Origin: Embiotoca jacksoni
Lineage: Eukaryota; Chordata; Actinopteri; Embiotocidae
Direction of reading: 5' to 3'
Assembly (NCBI GenBank): GCA_022577435.1
Contig: JAKOON010000027.1
Location: forward strand, 3,804,122-3,868,121
DNA: 64,000 bases
Under the pieces are notes generated by a model. It was not told the DNA's origin and made no database searches. It worked only from the letters and a program-made list of their open reading frames with translations. The translations under genes and the position numbers were made by a program. Each line of letters opens with the position of its first letter. The stretch's first letter is position 1. Shown here one piece after another: positions 1-13,171 of the stretch.

Positions 1-1020
1 ATAAAAAAGTCATACTATAGCATGTCGTCTGAAATATGATAAAAAAAAAGTCATATGATAGTATGTCGTCTGAAATATGATAAAAAAGTCATACTATAGT
101 ATGTCGTCTGAAATATGATAAAAAAGTCATACTATAGCATGTCGTCTGAAATATGATAAAAAAAAAGTCATATGATAGTATGTCGTCTGAAATATGATAA
201 AAAAGTCATACTATAGTATGTCTTCTGAAATATGATAAAAAAGTCATACTATAGCATGTCGTCTGAAATATGATAAAAAAAAAAGTCATATGATAGTATG
301 TCGTCTGAAATATGATAAAAAAGTCATACTATAGTATGTCTTCTGAAATATGATAAAAAAGTCATACTATAGTATGTCGTCTGAAATATGATAAAAAAGT
401 CATATTATAGTATGTCTTCTGAAATATGATTAAAAAAAAAGTCATACTATAGTATGTCGTCTGAAATATGATAAAAAAGTCATATTATAGTATGTCGTCT
501 GAAATATGATAAAAAAGTCATACTATAGCATATCGTCTGAAATATGATAAAAAAAGTCATACTATAGTATGTCGTCTGAAATATGATAAAAAAGTGATAT
601 TATAGTATGTCGTCTGAAATATGATAAAAAAGTCATACTATAGTGTATCTTCTGAAATATGATAAAAAAGTCAGACTATAGTATGTCGTCTGAAATATGA
701 TAAAAAAGTCATATGATAGTATGTCGTCAAAAATATGACAAAAAAGTCATATAGCATGTCGTCTAAAATATGATAAAAAAAAGTCATTATAGCATGTCGT
801 CTGAAATATGATAAAAAAGTCATATGATAGTATGTCGTCTAAAATATGACAAAAAAGTCATATAGCATGTCGTCTAAAATATGATAAAAAAAAGTCATTA
901 TAGCATGTCGTCTGAAATATGATTAAAAAAAAGTCATACTGTAGCATGTCGTCTGAAATATGATAAAAAAGTCATATTATAGCATGTAGTCCGAAATATG
1001 ATAAAAAAAAAGTCATATTT

Positions 1021-1311
1021 GATTTTGATTTGATACACTTTATTAATCCCCGAGGGGAAATTTCATCACTACAGCAGGGGGGGTCTCAGGGGGGAGCTGC
1101 TGCAGCTGGCCGCCACTAGGGCGGCGCCAGGTAACCTGACCTGAGGTGCATGTTTTTGGATGATGGGAGGAAGCCGGAGAACCTGGAGAGAACCCACGCA
1201 AGCACAGGGAGAACATGCAAACTCCGCACAGAAAGGCCCAGGACCGGATTCGAACCCAGAACCTTTTTGCTGTAAGGCGACAATGCTAACCACTGCACCA
1301 CCGTGCCACCC
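1021..1311 (-). mobile_element. tRNA-derived SINE, copy 1
   Basis: Read on the minus strand, the element begins GGTGGCACGGTGGTGCAGTG and contains a Pol III A box (TGGTGCAGTGG) and a perfect B box (GGTTCGAATCC) about 45 bp further on, as in a tRNA-derived SINE. It ends in a tail with a small stem (CCCCTCGGGGATTAATAAAG) that resembles the 3' ends of fish LINEs. It sits inside the satellite and lies next to a GAAA tract. The same element recurs almost unchanged at 4731 and 8698. The family name is not certain to me. Confidence 0.8.
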
Positions 1312-1381
1312 AATATATCTACTATAGCATGTCGTCTGAAATATGATAAAAAAGTCAAAACAAAATTCTACAGCTAATCTT

Positions 1382-1494
<113 letters not shown>

Positions 1495-4400
1495 CATGAA
1501 ATCCTGTTATCTTTGTATGTCCAGTCTACAATCGGTGGGGTAACCTCAAGCACTGATGGTTTAGATGTTTTGTTCTTTTTTTTCCAAAGTATTTCTTCCG
1601 AAATATGATAAAAAAAAGTCATATGATAGTATGTCGTCTGAAAAATGATAAAAAAGTCATACTATAGCATGTCGTCTGAAATATGATAAAAAAAAAGTCA
1701 TATTATAGCATGTCGTCTGAAATATGATAAAAAAGTCATACTATAGCATGTCGTCTGAAATATGATAAAAAAGTCATATTATAGCATGTCGTCTGAAATA
1801 TGATAAAAAAGTCATATTATAGCATGTCGTCTGAAATATGATAAAAAAAAAGTCATATTATAGCATGTCGTCTGAAATATGATAAAAAAAAGTCATACTA
1901 TAGCATGTCGTCTGAAATATGATAAAAAAGTCATACTATAGTATGTCGTCTGAAATATGATAAAAAAAAGTCATATTATAGCATGTCGTCTGAAATATGA
2001 TAAAAAAAAAAGTCATACTATAGTATGTCATCTGAAATATGATAAAAAAGTCATACTATAGTATGTCGTCTGAAATATGATAAAAAAAAGTCATATTATA
2101 GCATGTCGTCTGAAATATGATAAAAAAAAAGTCATACTATAGTATGTCATCTGAAATATGATAAAAAAGTCATACTATAGTATGTCGTCTGAAATATGAT
2201 TAAAAAAAAGTCATACTATAGCATGTCGTCTGAAATATGATAAAAAAGTCATATTATAGCATGTCGTCTGAAATATGATAAAAAAAAGTCATACTATAGT
2301 ATGTCATCTGAAATATGATAAAAAAAGTCATACTATAGCATGTCGTCTGAAATATGATAAAAAAGTCATATTATAGCATGTCGTCTGAAATATGATAAAA
2401 AAAAGTCATACTATAGCATGTCGTCTGAAATATGATAAAAAAAAAGTCATATGATAGTATGTCGTCTGAAATATGATAAAAAAAGTCATACTATAGTATG
2501 TCTTCTGAAATATGATAAAAAAGTCATACTATAGTATGTCGTCTGAAATATGATAAAAAAGTCATATTATAGTATGTCGTCTGAAATATGATAAAAAAGT
2601 CATATGATAGTATGTCGTCTGAAATATGATAAAAAAAAGTCATACTATAGCATATCGTCTGAAATATGATAAAAAAGTCATACTATAGTATGTCGTCTGA
2701 AATATGATAAAAAAGTCATATTATAGCATGTCGTCTGAAATATGATAAAAAAGTCATATTATAGCATGTCGTCTGAAATATGATAAAAAAGTCATACTAT
2801 AGTATGTCGTCTGAAATATGATAAAAAAAGTCATACTATAGCATGTCGTCTGAAATATGATAAAAAAGTCATACTATAGCATGTCGTCTGAAATATGATA
2901 AAAAAGTCATACTATAGCATGTCGTCTGAAATATGATAAAAAAGTCATACTATAGTATGTCGTCTGAAATATGATAAAAAAAGTCATACTATAGCATGTC
3001 GTCTGAAATATGATAAAAAAAAAAGTCATATGATAGTATGTCGTCTGAAATATGATAAAAAAAGTCATACTATAGTATGTCGTCCGAAATATGATAAAAA
3101 AGTCTTATTATAGTATGTCTTCTGAAATATGATAAAAAAAGTCATACTATAGTATATCTTCTGAAATATGATAAAAAAAGTCATACTATAGTATGTCGTC
3201 TGAAATATGATAAAAAAGTCATATTATAGTATGTCGTCTGAAATATGATAAAAAAGTCATACTATAGTATATCTTCTGAAATATGATAAAAAAGTCATAC
3301 TATAGTATGTCTTCTAAAATATGATAAAAAAAAAGTCATACTATAGTATGTCGTCTGAAATATGATAAAAAAGTCATATTATAGTATGTCTTCTGAAATA
3401 TGATAAAAAAGTCATACTATAGTATATCTTCTGAAATATGATAAAAAAGTCATACTATAGTATGTCGTCTGAAATATGATAAAAAAGTCATATTATAGTA
3501 TGTCGTCTGAAATATGATAAAAAAGTCATATTATAGTATGTCGTCTGAAATATGATAAAAAAGTCATACTATAGTATATCTTCTGAAATATGATAAAAAA
3601 GTCATACTATAGTATGTCGTCTGAAATATGATAAAAAAGTCATATTATAGTATGTCGTCTGAAATATGATAAAAATGTCATATTATAGTATGTCGTCTGA
3701 AATATGATAAAAAAGTCATACTATAGTATGTCGTCTGAAATATGATAAAAAAGTCATATTATAGTATGTATTCTGAAATATGACAAAAAAGTCATACTAT
3801 AGTATGTCGTCCGAAATATGATAAAAAAGTCATATTATAGTATGTCGTCTGAAATATGATAAAAAAGTCATATTATAGTATGTCTTCTGAAATATGATTT
3901 AAAAAAAAGTCATACTATAGTATGTCGTCTGAAATATGATAAAAAAGTCATATTATAGTATGTCGTCTGAAATATGATAAAAAAGTCATACTATAGCATA
4001 TCGTCTGAAATATGATAAAAAAAAGTCATACTATAGTATGTCGTCTGAAATATGATAAAAAAGTCATATTATAGTATGTCGTCTGAAATATGATAAAAAA
4101 GTCATACTATAGTATGTCGTCTGAAATATGATAAAAAAGTGATATTATAGTATGTCGTCTGAAATATGATAAAAAAAAGTCATACTATAGTGTATCTTCT
4201 GAAATATGATAAAAAAAAGTCATACTATAGTATGTCGTATGAAATATGATAAAAAAGTCATATTATAGTATGTCTTCTGAAATATGATAAAAAAGTCATA
4301 CTATAGCATGTCGTCTGAAATATGATAAAAAAGTCATATGATAGTATGTCTTCTGAAATATGATAAAAAAGTCATATGATAGTATGTCTTCTGAAATATG

Positions 4401-4730
4401 ATAAAAAAGTCATATGATAGTATGTCGTCTGAAATATGATAAAAAAGTCATACTATAGTATGTCTTCTGAAATATGATAAAAAAGTCATACTATAGCATG
4501 TCGTCTGAAATATGATAAAAAAGTCATATGATAGTATGTCTTCTGAAATATGATAAAAAAGTCATACTATAGCATGTCGTCTAAAATATGATAAAAAAAG
4601 TCATTATAGCATGTCGTCTGAAATATGATAAAAAAAAAAGTCATACTGTAGCATGTCGTCTGAAATATGATAAAAAAAAGTCATATTATAGCATGTAGTC
4701 CGAAATATGATAAAAAAAAAAGTCATATTT

Positions 4731-5021
4731 GATTTTGATTTGATACACTTTATTAATCCCCGAGGGGAAATTTCATCACTACAGCAGGGGGGCTCTCAGG
4801 GGGGAGCTGCTGCAGCTGGCCGCCACTAGGGCGGCGCCAGGTAACCTGACCTGAGGTGCATGTTTTTGGATGATGGGAGGAAGCCGGAGAACCTGGAGAG
4901 AACCCACGCAAGCACAGGGAGAACATGCAAACTCCGCACAGAAAGGCCCAGGACCGGATTCGAACCCAGAACCTATTTGCTGTAAGGCGACAATGCTAAC
5001 CACTGCACCACCGTGCCACCC
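4731..5021 (-). mobile_element. tRNA-derived SINE, copy 2
   Basis: Nearly identical to the copies at 1021 and 8698, with the same A box, B box and LINE-like tail on the minus strand, and entered through the same variant satellite unit (GCATGTAGTCCGAAATATG). After its 5' end the sequence returns directly to satellite units, so it lacks the GAAA-containing cassette that follows copies 1 and 3. Confidence 0.8.
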
Positions 5022-8000
5022 AATATATCTATGATAGCATGTCGTCCGAAATATGATAAAAAGTCATACTATAGTATGTCGTCTGAAATATGATAAAAAA
5101 GTCATATGATAGTATGTCGTCTGAAATATGATAAAAAGTCATACTATAGTATGTCTTCTGAAATATGATAAAAAAGTCATATTATAGCATGTCGTCTGAA
5201 ATATGATAAAAAAGTCATATGATAGTATGTCGTCTGAAATATGATAAAAAAGTCATACTATAGCATGTCGTCTGAAATATGATAAAGTCATACTATAGCA
5301 TGTCGTCCGAAATATGATAAAAAGTCATACTATAGTATGTCGTCTGAAATATGATAAAAAAGTCATATGATAGTATGTCGTCTGAAATATGATAAAAAGT
5401 CATACTATAGTATGTCTTCTGAAATATGATAAAAAAGTCATATTATAGCATGTCGTCTGAAATATGATAAAAAAGTCATATTATAGTATGTCTTCTGAAA
5501 TATGATAAAAAAGTCATATGATAGTATGTCGTCTGAAATATGATAAAAAAGTCATATGATAGTATGTCGTCTGAAATATGATAAAAAGTCATACTATAGT
5601 ATGTCGTCTGAAATATGATAAAAAAGTCATATGATAGTATGTCGTCTGAAATATGATAAAAAGTCATACTATAGTATATCTTCTGAAATATGATAAAAAA
5701 GTCATACTATAGCATGTCGTCTGAAATATGATAAAAAAGTCATATGATAGTATGTCGTCTGAAATATGATAAAAAAGTCATATTATAGTATGTCTTCTGA
5801 AATATGATAAAAAAGTCATATGATAGTATGTCGTCTGAAATATGATAAAAAAGTCATATGATAGTATGTCGTCTGAAATATGATAAAAAGTCATACTATA
5901 GTATGTCGTCTGAAATATGATAAAAAAGTCATATGATAGTATGTCGTCTGAAATATGATAAAAAGTCATACTATAGCATGTCGTCTGAAATATGATAAAA
6001 AAGTCATATGATAGTATGTCTTCTGAAATATGATAAAAAAGTCATATGATAGTATGTCGTCTGAAATATGATAAAAAGTCATACTATAGTATGTCGTCTG
6101 AAATATGATAAAAAAGTCATATGATAGTATGTCGTCTGAAATATGATAAAAAGTCATACTATAGTATATCTTCTGAAATATGATAAAAAAGTCATACTAT
6201 AGCATGTCGTCTGAAATATGATAAAAAAGTCATATGATAGTATGTCGTCTGAAATATGATAAAAAAGTCATATTATAGTATGTCTTCTGAAATATGATAA
6301 AAAAGTCATATGATAGTATGTCGTCTGAAATATGATAAAAAAAGTCATATGATAGTATGTCGTCTGAAATATGATAAAAAAGTCATACTATAGTATGTCG
6401 TCCGAAATATGATAAAAAAGTCATATTATAGTATGTCTTCTGAAATATGATAAAAAAGTCATACTATAGTATATCTTCTGAAATATGATAAAAAAAAGTC
6501 ATACTATAGTATGTCGTCTGAAATATGATAAAAAAGTCATATTATAGTATGTCGTCTGAAATATGATAAAAAAGTCATACTATAGTATGTCGTCTGAAAT
6601 ATGATAAAAAAGTCATATTATAGTATGTCGTCTGAAATATGATAAAAAAGTCATATTATAGTATGTCGTCTGAAATATGATAAAAAAGTCATATTATAGT
6701 ATGTCGTCTGAAATATGATAAAAAAGTCATATTATAGTATGTCGTCTGAAATATGATAAAAAAGTCATATTATAGTATGTCGTCTGAAATATGAGAAAAA
6801 AGTCATATTATAGAATGTCGTCTGAAATATGATAAAAAAGTCATACTATAGTATGTCGTCTGAAATATGATAAAAAAGTCATATAGTATGTCGTCTGAAA
6901 TATGATAAAAAAGTCATACTATAGTATGTCGTCTGAAATATGATAAAAAAGTCATATTATAGTATGTATTCTGAAATATGACAAAAAAGTCATACTATAG
7001 TATGTCGTCCGAAATATGATAAAAAAGTCATACTATAGTATGTCGTCTGAAATATGATAAAAAAAAGTCATACTATAGCATGTTGTCTGAAATACGATAA
7101 AAAAGTCATATTATAGTATGTCGTCTGAAATATGATAAAAAAGTCACATTATAGTATGTCTTCTGAAATATGATAAAAAAAAGTCATACTATAGTATGTC
7201 GTCTGAAATATGATAAAAAAAGTCATACTATAGTATGTCGTCTGAAATATGATAAAAAAAAGTCATACTATAGCATGTCGTCTGAAATATGATAAAAAAA
7301 AAGTCATACTATAGTATGTCGTCTGAAATATGATAAAAAAGTCAAACTATAGTATGTCTTCTGAAATATGATAAAAAAAAGTCATGCTATAGTATGTCGT
7401 CTGAAATATGATAAAAAAGTCATACTATAGTATGTCTTCTGAAATATGATAAAAAAGTCATACTATAGCATGTCGTCTGAAATATGATAAAAAAGTCATA
7501 TGATAGTATGTCGTCTGAAATATGATAAAAAAGTCATATTATAGTATGTCTTCTGAAATATGATAAAAAAGTCATATGATAGTATGTCGTCTGAAATATG
7601 ATAAAAAAAGTCATATGATAGTATGTCGTCTGAAATATGATAAAAAAGTCATACTATAGTATGTCTTCTGAAATATGATAAAAAAGTCATACTATAGCAT
7701 GTCGTCTGAAATATGATAAAAAAGTCATATTATAGTATGTCTTCTGAAATATGATAAAAAAGTCATATGATAGTATGTCGTCTGAAATATGATAAAAAAA
7801 GTCATATGATAGTATGTCGTCTGAAATATGATAAAAAAGTCATACTATAGTATGTCGTCCGAAATATGATAAAAAAGTCATATTATAGTATGTCTTCTGA
7901 AATATGATAAAAAAGTCATACTATAGTATGTCTTCTGAAATATGATAAAAAAGTCATACTATAGTATGTCGTCTGAAATATGATAAAAAAGTCATATTAT

Positions 8001-8697
8001 AGTATGTCGTCTGAAATATGATAAAAAAGTCATACTATAGTATATCTTCTGAAATATGATAAAAAAGTCATACTATAGTATGTCGTCTGAAATATGATAA
8101 AAAAGTCATATTATAGTATGTATTCTGAAATATGACAAAAAAGTCATACTATAGTATGTCGTCCGAAATATGATAAAAAAGTCATACTATAGCATGTTGT
8201 CTGAAATACGATAAAAAAGTCATATTATAGTATGTCGTCTGAAATATGATAAAAAAGTCACATTATAGTATGTCTTCTGAAATATGATTAAAAAAAAGTC
8301 ATACTATAGTATGTCGTCTGAAATATGATAAAAAAGTCATACTATAGTATGTCGTCTGAAATATGATAAAAAAAAATCATACTATAGTATGTCGTCTGAA
8401 ATATGATAAAAAAAAAGTCATACTATAGTATGTCGTCTGAAATATGATAAAAAAGTCAAACTATAGCATGTCGTCTGAAATATGATAAAAAAGTCATGTT
8501 ATAGTATGTCTTCTGAAATATGATAAAAAAAAGTCATGCTATAGTATGTCGTCTGAAATATGATAAAAAAGTCATATTATAGTATGTCTTCTGAAATATG
8601 ATAAAAAAAAGTCAAACTATAGTATGTCGTCCGAAATATGATAAAAAAGTCATATTATAGCATGTAGTCCGAAATATGATAAAAAAAAGTCATATTT

Positions 8698-8989
8698 GAT
8701 TTTGATTTGATACACTTTATTAATCCCCGAGGGGAAATTTCATCACTACAGCAGGGGGGCTCTCAGGGGGGAGCTGCTGCAGCTGGCCGCCACTAGGGCG
8801 GCGCCAGGTAACCTGACCTGAGGTGCATGTTTTTGGATGATGGGAGGAAGCCGGAGAACCTGGAGAGAACCCACGCAAGCACAGGGAGAACATGCAAACT
8901 CCGCACAGAAAGGCCCAGGACCGGATTCGAACCCAGAACCTTTTTGCTGTGAGGCGACAATGCTAACCACTGCACCACCGTGCCACCCA
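8698..8989 (-). mobile_element. tRNA-derived SINE, copy 3
   Basis: Third near-identical minus-strand SINE in the satellite, with A box TGGTGCAGTGG and B box GGTTCGAATCC. It is followed by the same ~270-bp cassette as copy 1: one satellite unit, a short AT-rich piece, a GAAA tract, and a unique piece ending near 9258. Confidence 0.8.
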
Positions 8990-9058
8990 ATATATCTATT
9001 ATAGCATGTCGTCTGAAATATGATAAAAAAGTCAAAACAAAATTCTACAGCTAATCTT

Positions 9059-9060
<2 letters not shown>

Positions 9061-9131
<71 letters not shown>

Positions 9132-9159
9132 ATGAAAGAAAGAAAGAAAGAAAGAAAAA
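9061..9159. repeat. (GAAA)n microsatellite 2
   Basis: The same tract as at 1384, slightly shorter and with one AATG interruption near 9131, inside the duplicate cassette after SINE copy 3. Confidence 0.95.
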
Positions 9160-9360
9160 CATAAAATCCTGTTATCTTTGTATGTCCAGTCTACAATCGG
9201 TGGGGTAACCTCACGCACTGATGGCTTAGATGTTTTGTTCTTTTTTTTCCAAAGTATTTCTTCCGAAATATGATAAAAAAGTCATATTATAGCATGTCGT
9301 CTGAAATATGATAAAAAAAAAAGTCAGACTATAGTGTGTATTCCAAAATGTCCTAAAAAA

Positions 9361-10145
9361 AGTCTTTTTTTGTTTTGAATTATTTATTTATTCATTCCAC
9401 TTGGGAAACTTCCTTACCTAAAGCATTACTGATAAATATCACTGAGAGATAGCAATAAGATTAAACTGAAAACATTCCTTTCTGATAAAGCTTATAGTTC
9501 GGGCTGGCTCGGTTACCCATGAACCATGCCTCAGTCCAGGTTACCACTTTTAAAATGATTGACGCTTTCTCTGTTTATTGGGTGAAGTGACGGTTCTCCT
9601 TTTGTTCCCCTCTGCTGACTCACCAACAGCCACACTATAGTGCTAACTACCTAAGGAGGGGGCATGGGAGCAACCAAGTGTACAATTGGGAGGGGGGAGT
9701 CACACAATTAGGTTTTTCTTAACAATGGAAAATAAATTGAAAATAAACAGCAAATAACGAGAGACAGAAGCTTTGACAGTGTTCGTAAAAGGAGAATATA
9801 TTTACAAATATTTCATACTCTGTATTGGGGGGGGGGGGACAGATTGTTATTTCTTCAGTATCGGGACGTACATAACGTATCTGAAGACTTGTTGATTTGA
9901 AGACTTGATTTGAATCCTTTAGAAAAACAGAAGGAAAACGCTCAGATGACGAGAAACTGGTCCCAATGTCTCGGATAAAAAATATCCGGTGTAGAAGCCT
10001 AAAAAGGCCTGGATCCTCCCTTTTCAGTGGTACTTCCTCCATCGATCAAGCTCTGGATAAAAAAAAAGAAAAAGCATGTCAAGTTATGTCCAAATCTATC
10101 CATTGTAAAAATCATTCAAAAATGACATCCAAAAATCATCCAAAC
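9361..10145. other. Satellite-to-mtnap1 spacer, likely includes mtnap1 3' UTR
   Basis: No convincing gene. The stretch has a T-rich block (9361-9400), a G run at 9829-9838 and AT-rich single-copy sequence. The 107-codon minus-strand frame at 9719-10042 shows no recognisable domain and is probably chance. A minus-strand AATAAA lies in the TTTATTTATT block near 9380-9392 and could end the mtnap1 transcript, giving a 3' UTR of about 0.8 kb; this is inference. Confidence 0.4.
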
Positions 10146-10196
10146 AGTCATACTATATAGTATGTTGTATAAAAATGTCATACTATAGTAAAAATC
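10146..10196. repeat. Isolated satellite relic with 16-bp palindrome
   Basis: Contains CATACTATATAGTATG, a perfect 16-bp palindrome two bases longer than the core of the big satellite, followed by TTGTATAAAAATGTCATACTA. This is clearly kin of the 38-bp unit, but lies ~0.8 kb away from the array and directly beside the mtnap1 stop codon (10202-10204), so it probably lies in that gene's 3' UTR. Confidence 0.8.
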
Positions 10197-10201
10197 ATTG
10201 A

Positions 10202-12900
10202 TCATTGTTCCAAACACGTACTTATACGAGGGTAAGACCAGATGTAGCTGAGCACGCAGTATCCCGCCAACAACATGCCCGGTCCGGCTACGCCACCTTT
10301 CTTCACGTCAATATACCTCCTGTAATACCACTGCCAGCCTGAAGGAGGCGGAGGAGAGGAAAAACACGCGTCGTGGAGTTACAGCAGGAGATGAGAGAGT
10401 GGTATTGATCTCCTGAGCCGACACAAACACAACTACACACACACACACACGGCCTGCGGGTGGCGCTCTTGCGTTTGCGTGCGACGCTGACCTCTCCGCA
10501 TCGTTTCCACGACTTCTCTCGGACGGCTCGGGGTTTTGCAGGCCAGCCACTCGGGAAGCTCCTTCAGCCTCACCTGACCGAGACTCCGCCGCGCCAGAGC
10601 TCCTGACGATTCGGGACACAACCGGGAAAAGATCAACGCACAGACAGATAAATAAACACACACCTCGAATAAAACAACACCCTCTTTCATTACGTGACCG
10701 CCGGACGTCGGTCCAAATTCAGTCTCGACCCAATAAAACCGAGTTTTAACATTTAACTCCAATTATCTTTTCGAAGAATCTTTTTTTTTTGTGTGTGTGT
10801 GTTTGTGTGCGGAGCTCAAAGGTGACGTCTTGAAATGATTCGTTTTGTCTTCCAAACCCCAAAGACATTTTTAAATAAGGACATTGCAACACAGACGTTT
10901 GACATTTTGCGAAGGAAATTATCAACCGACTTGTCAAAACAGTCGATCGGTCGGTTGAAGGATCTCCGAACGAGATGAAACGAACGGAGTCGGCCGCTCG
11001 CCGGTTGCTGACCTTCAGCTGGACTTTCTGCACAGATCCGCCGTCTCCCGACCTCGAGCGTCTCCGCGTCCTCCGTCCTCGCGGCTCGCTGCTGTGCACG
11101 AGGGAAATGAAGCGGGCTGGAAAACTGGGAGGGTGGTGGTGATATTGCGAGTAGTCCTGTCAGGTGATGCCCCACCTTTAGGCTGACAGGAGGAGGAGGA
11201 GGAGGAGGAGGAGGAGGAGGAGGAGGAGGAGGAGTGGCTGAAAGTGCAGAAAGGAGAGGAATCGCAGGCTGACGGGAGGCTTGGTCTGGCAGCGGGGTTA
11301 AAGCTGGTTGTTTAGACTTCGATCGTCGCTCCGTGTGAAGCTGCTCCGACAGAGTCGCATCTTTTTGCTTCTCTCCCGGGAGCCGGACCGGACCGACGCC
11401 GGCGCCGGGTCGGATTTTGCTGCCGAGGTCGTCAGTATTTTCGATCCGGCTGAGGACGCTCGGCCTGCCGGACTTGAGGGAAGCGTTCGCTCGGCCCAAC
11501 GTGGCTTTAACATCCCGGAGGGTGATCCCCGCCCGCTGACCGCTTCCTGGTTTCCGTAACGACGACCCCACAGACAGATCCTCGGTCCCCCCCCTCGCTG
11601 TCCACCCAGAAGTCGTCTCTCGCACGGGGTCCCGCGCTCCTTCCATTCAATTCGGAGTCCAGAAAGTCGGAGGCGTGTCCGGGTTGCGCGGCCCTCTTTG
11701 TTTTCGACACCTTCTTCTTCAGGGTGCTTCTGGGTTTAGTCTCTGCGGACAGAAGTGTGAGACCGGCCTCGTCCTCCAATGAGTCCTTTTCTGGGTCGGT
11801 TCTGGTCTCCGTTTGTGCTCTGGTTCCGGAGCTTCGAGTCGAATCCGCAGTCGGGCGCTCTGAGGTGGATCCGGTTCCCTCCAGCGACCCCTCCGTGACC
11901 CGGTTGGACTTTTCAGCTTCTATCGAAGCTCGGAGACTCTTCTTCTTCGGTTTAGAGACGGTGGGAGACAGAGGCGAGGACAGGCTGGCGGTCTTGATTT
12001 GATCGGCCAGCTTCTGTTTCTTCTTCTTAGTTGTTGGCAGAAGTGATGTGGAGCTCAGGGACGAAGATGTCGGCGGTGACGAAGACAACGTCTCCGCCGC
12101 CGCCGACGTCTTCTTTCCCTTCGCTGCGGTTTTCGACGCTGTCGTCTGATTGGCCGAGACGTGGCGTCCCGTCGGAGGTGTTTTGGAGCTCGCTGCTGCT
12201 TTGCAATGTGGCAGGTGACTCTTCAACCTTTTGTAAGTTTTCCCGCAGAATGGGCACACCTCTGTGGGGGGTAAATAACAGTTGTTATTTACAATACTGA
12301 TAGTCTGCGGATTATTTCCATCATTTTGTACATTTGGGAACAAATATTCATTTCCAAGACAAAAACGTTGTTATATTGAAATCACAAATCATACTTAAGA
12401 CAAAGAAAAGCATTAAAACAGCTCATCTGAGAAGGTGGAACCTCCTCTTGAAGAAAATATTTTTGCATTTCTGCTTGAAAAATGACAGAAAAATATAAAT
12501 AAATTACTGATTACTTCGTCGCTGATTAAAGGTGCTTTAGAGGTTTGGTGTTTTTTTTGTTGTTGTGTTTGCTTGCACTTTTCTTTTCAAAAATTTTTCT
12601 TGACATTGATATTTGAATGTAGATGTTTTTGCAGAGTGATTTTGTACTTAAAATTTAAAAAAAAATATTCGCTAACTTCCAATACTGTAAAATACCAGTA
12701 AATATTAACCAATATCTGAATAAAAAAAAAGTAGTTTTTCAGGGTGACCTTTGCGCTGAAGGAAAATAACAACATATAAACTGATTTTTCATCATTCATC
12801 AGTGCATTAAGTTCCTAAAATAAAGACTAATACGTGTGGAGATGGTTAACCCACGTGGGTTTCCTGCTTTTCGTAATTTATGACACTTACCGGAGCTCAT
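10202..12900 (-). CDS. mtnap1: MTNAP1 (C17orf80-like) mitochondrial nucleoid-associated protein
   Basis: Minus-strand gene; coding exons 12891-12900 (ATG plus 7 bases), 11013-12261, 10492-10602 and 10202-10338 (TGA). The joined start reads MSSEVCPFCGKTYKRLKSHL, close to my memory of human C17orf80, with a C2HC-like CPFC...HLPHC finger near residues 6-23. The middle is Ser/Lys-rich and low in complexity. A conserved block (AGITLRDVKATLGRA) follows, then a ~15-Pro run from a GGA microsatellite, then VRLKELPEWLACKTPSRP and WQWYYRRYIDVKKGG, and a C-terminal membrane segment (GMLLAGYCVLSYIW). The family is known as a membrane protein linked to mitochondrial nucleoids. The frame breaks at an 8-C run (11587-11594). 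Counting seven there, the exon total is 1506 nt (501 aa plus stop) with all splice phases in register. I think this is an intact gene with a sequence error, but the proline-rich part of exon 2 is less certain. Confidence 0.82.
11189..11234. repeat. (GGA)n trinucleotide repeat inside mtnap1 exon 2
   Basis: About 15 copies of GGA on the plus strand, read as CCT on the coding strand. In the proposed mtnap1 frame it gives a run of about 15 prolines. It may be polymorphic in length without shifting the frame. Confidence 0.9.
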
Positions 12901-12934
12901 GCTTGCACGCGGCTATTAAACCGGCAATCACGTG
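12852..12934 (-). promoter_or_regulatory. Two CACGTG E-boxes flanking the mtnap1 start
   Basis: CACGTG occurs at 12852-12857 (inside the 10-bp palindrome CCCACGTGGG, in the start of intron 1) and at 12929-12934 (about 30 bp upstream of the ATG). This hexamer is the canonical site for USF/MYC/TFE-type bHLH factors. The assignment as a promoter element is inferred from position only. Confidence 0.4.
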
Positions 12935-13136
12935 GGACGCATGAAGTCAGACCGGAACAGTAACTGGTTTTAAGATCTACTTTAAAGATCATTAACACGC
13001 AGAGGTGCCACTTTTCAAGAGTTTTAGTCGGATCGGTGTTCAAAGTTGTTAGAAGTCGGTGGTCGTAATTGTTGTTCTGTAAGAAAGAAAGACCCCCCCT
13101 TTTAGGTAGCCTGTTGGGAGCCGGAGTGTAAATCGC

Positions 13137-13171
<35 letters not shown>

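Noticed and set aside
4731..5021. A true tRNA gene at the A/B boxes
   Set aside because: The sequence around the boxes does not close into a tRNA cloverleaf and has a LINE-like tail, and it occurs in three identical copies, so it is a SINE.
5476..6157. Repeated 63-aa frames in the satellite
   Set aside because: They arise because some unit combinations lack stops; the amino-acid repeats only mirror the DNA unit.
10816..11646. Separate 276-aa minus-strand gene
   Set aside because: Its first half is the shifted continuation of mtnap1 exon 2 and its last ~60 codons read into the next intron.
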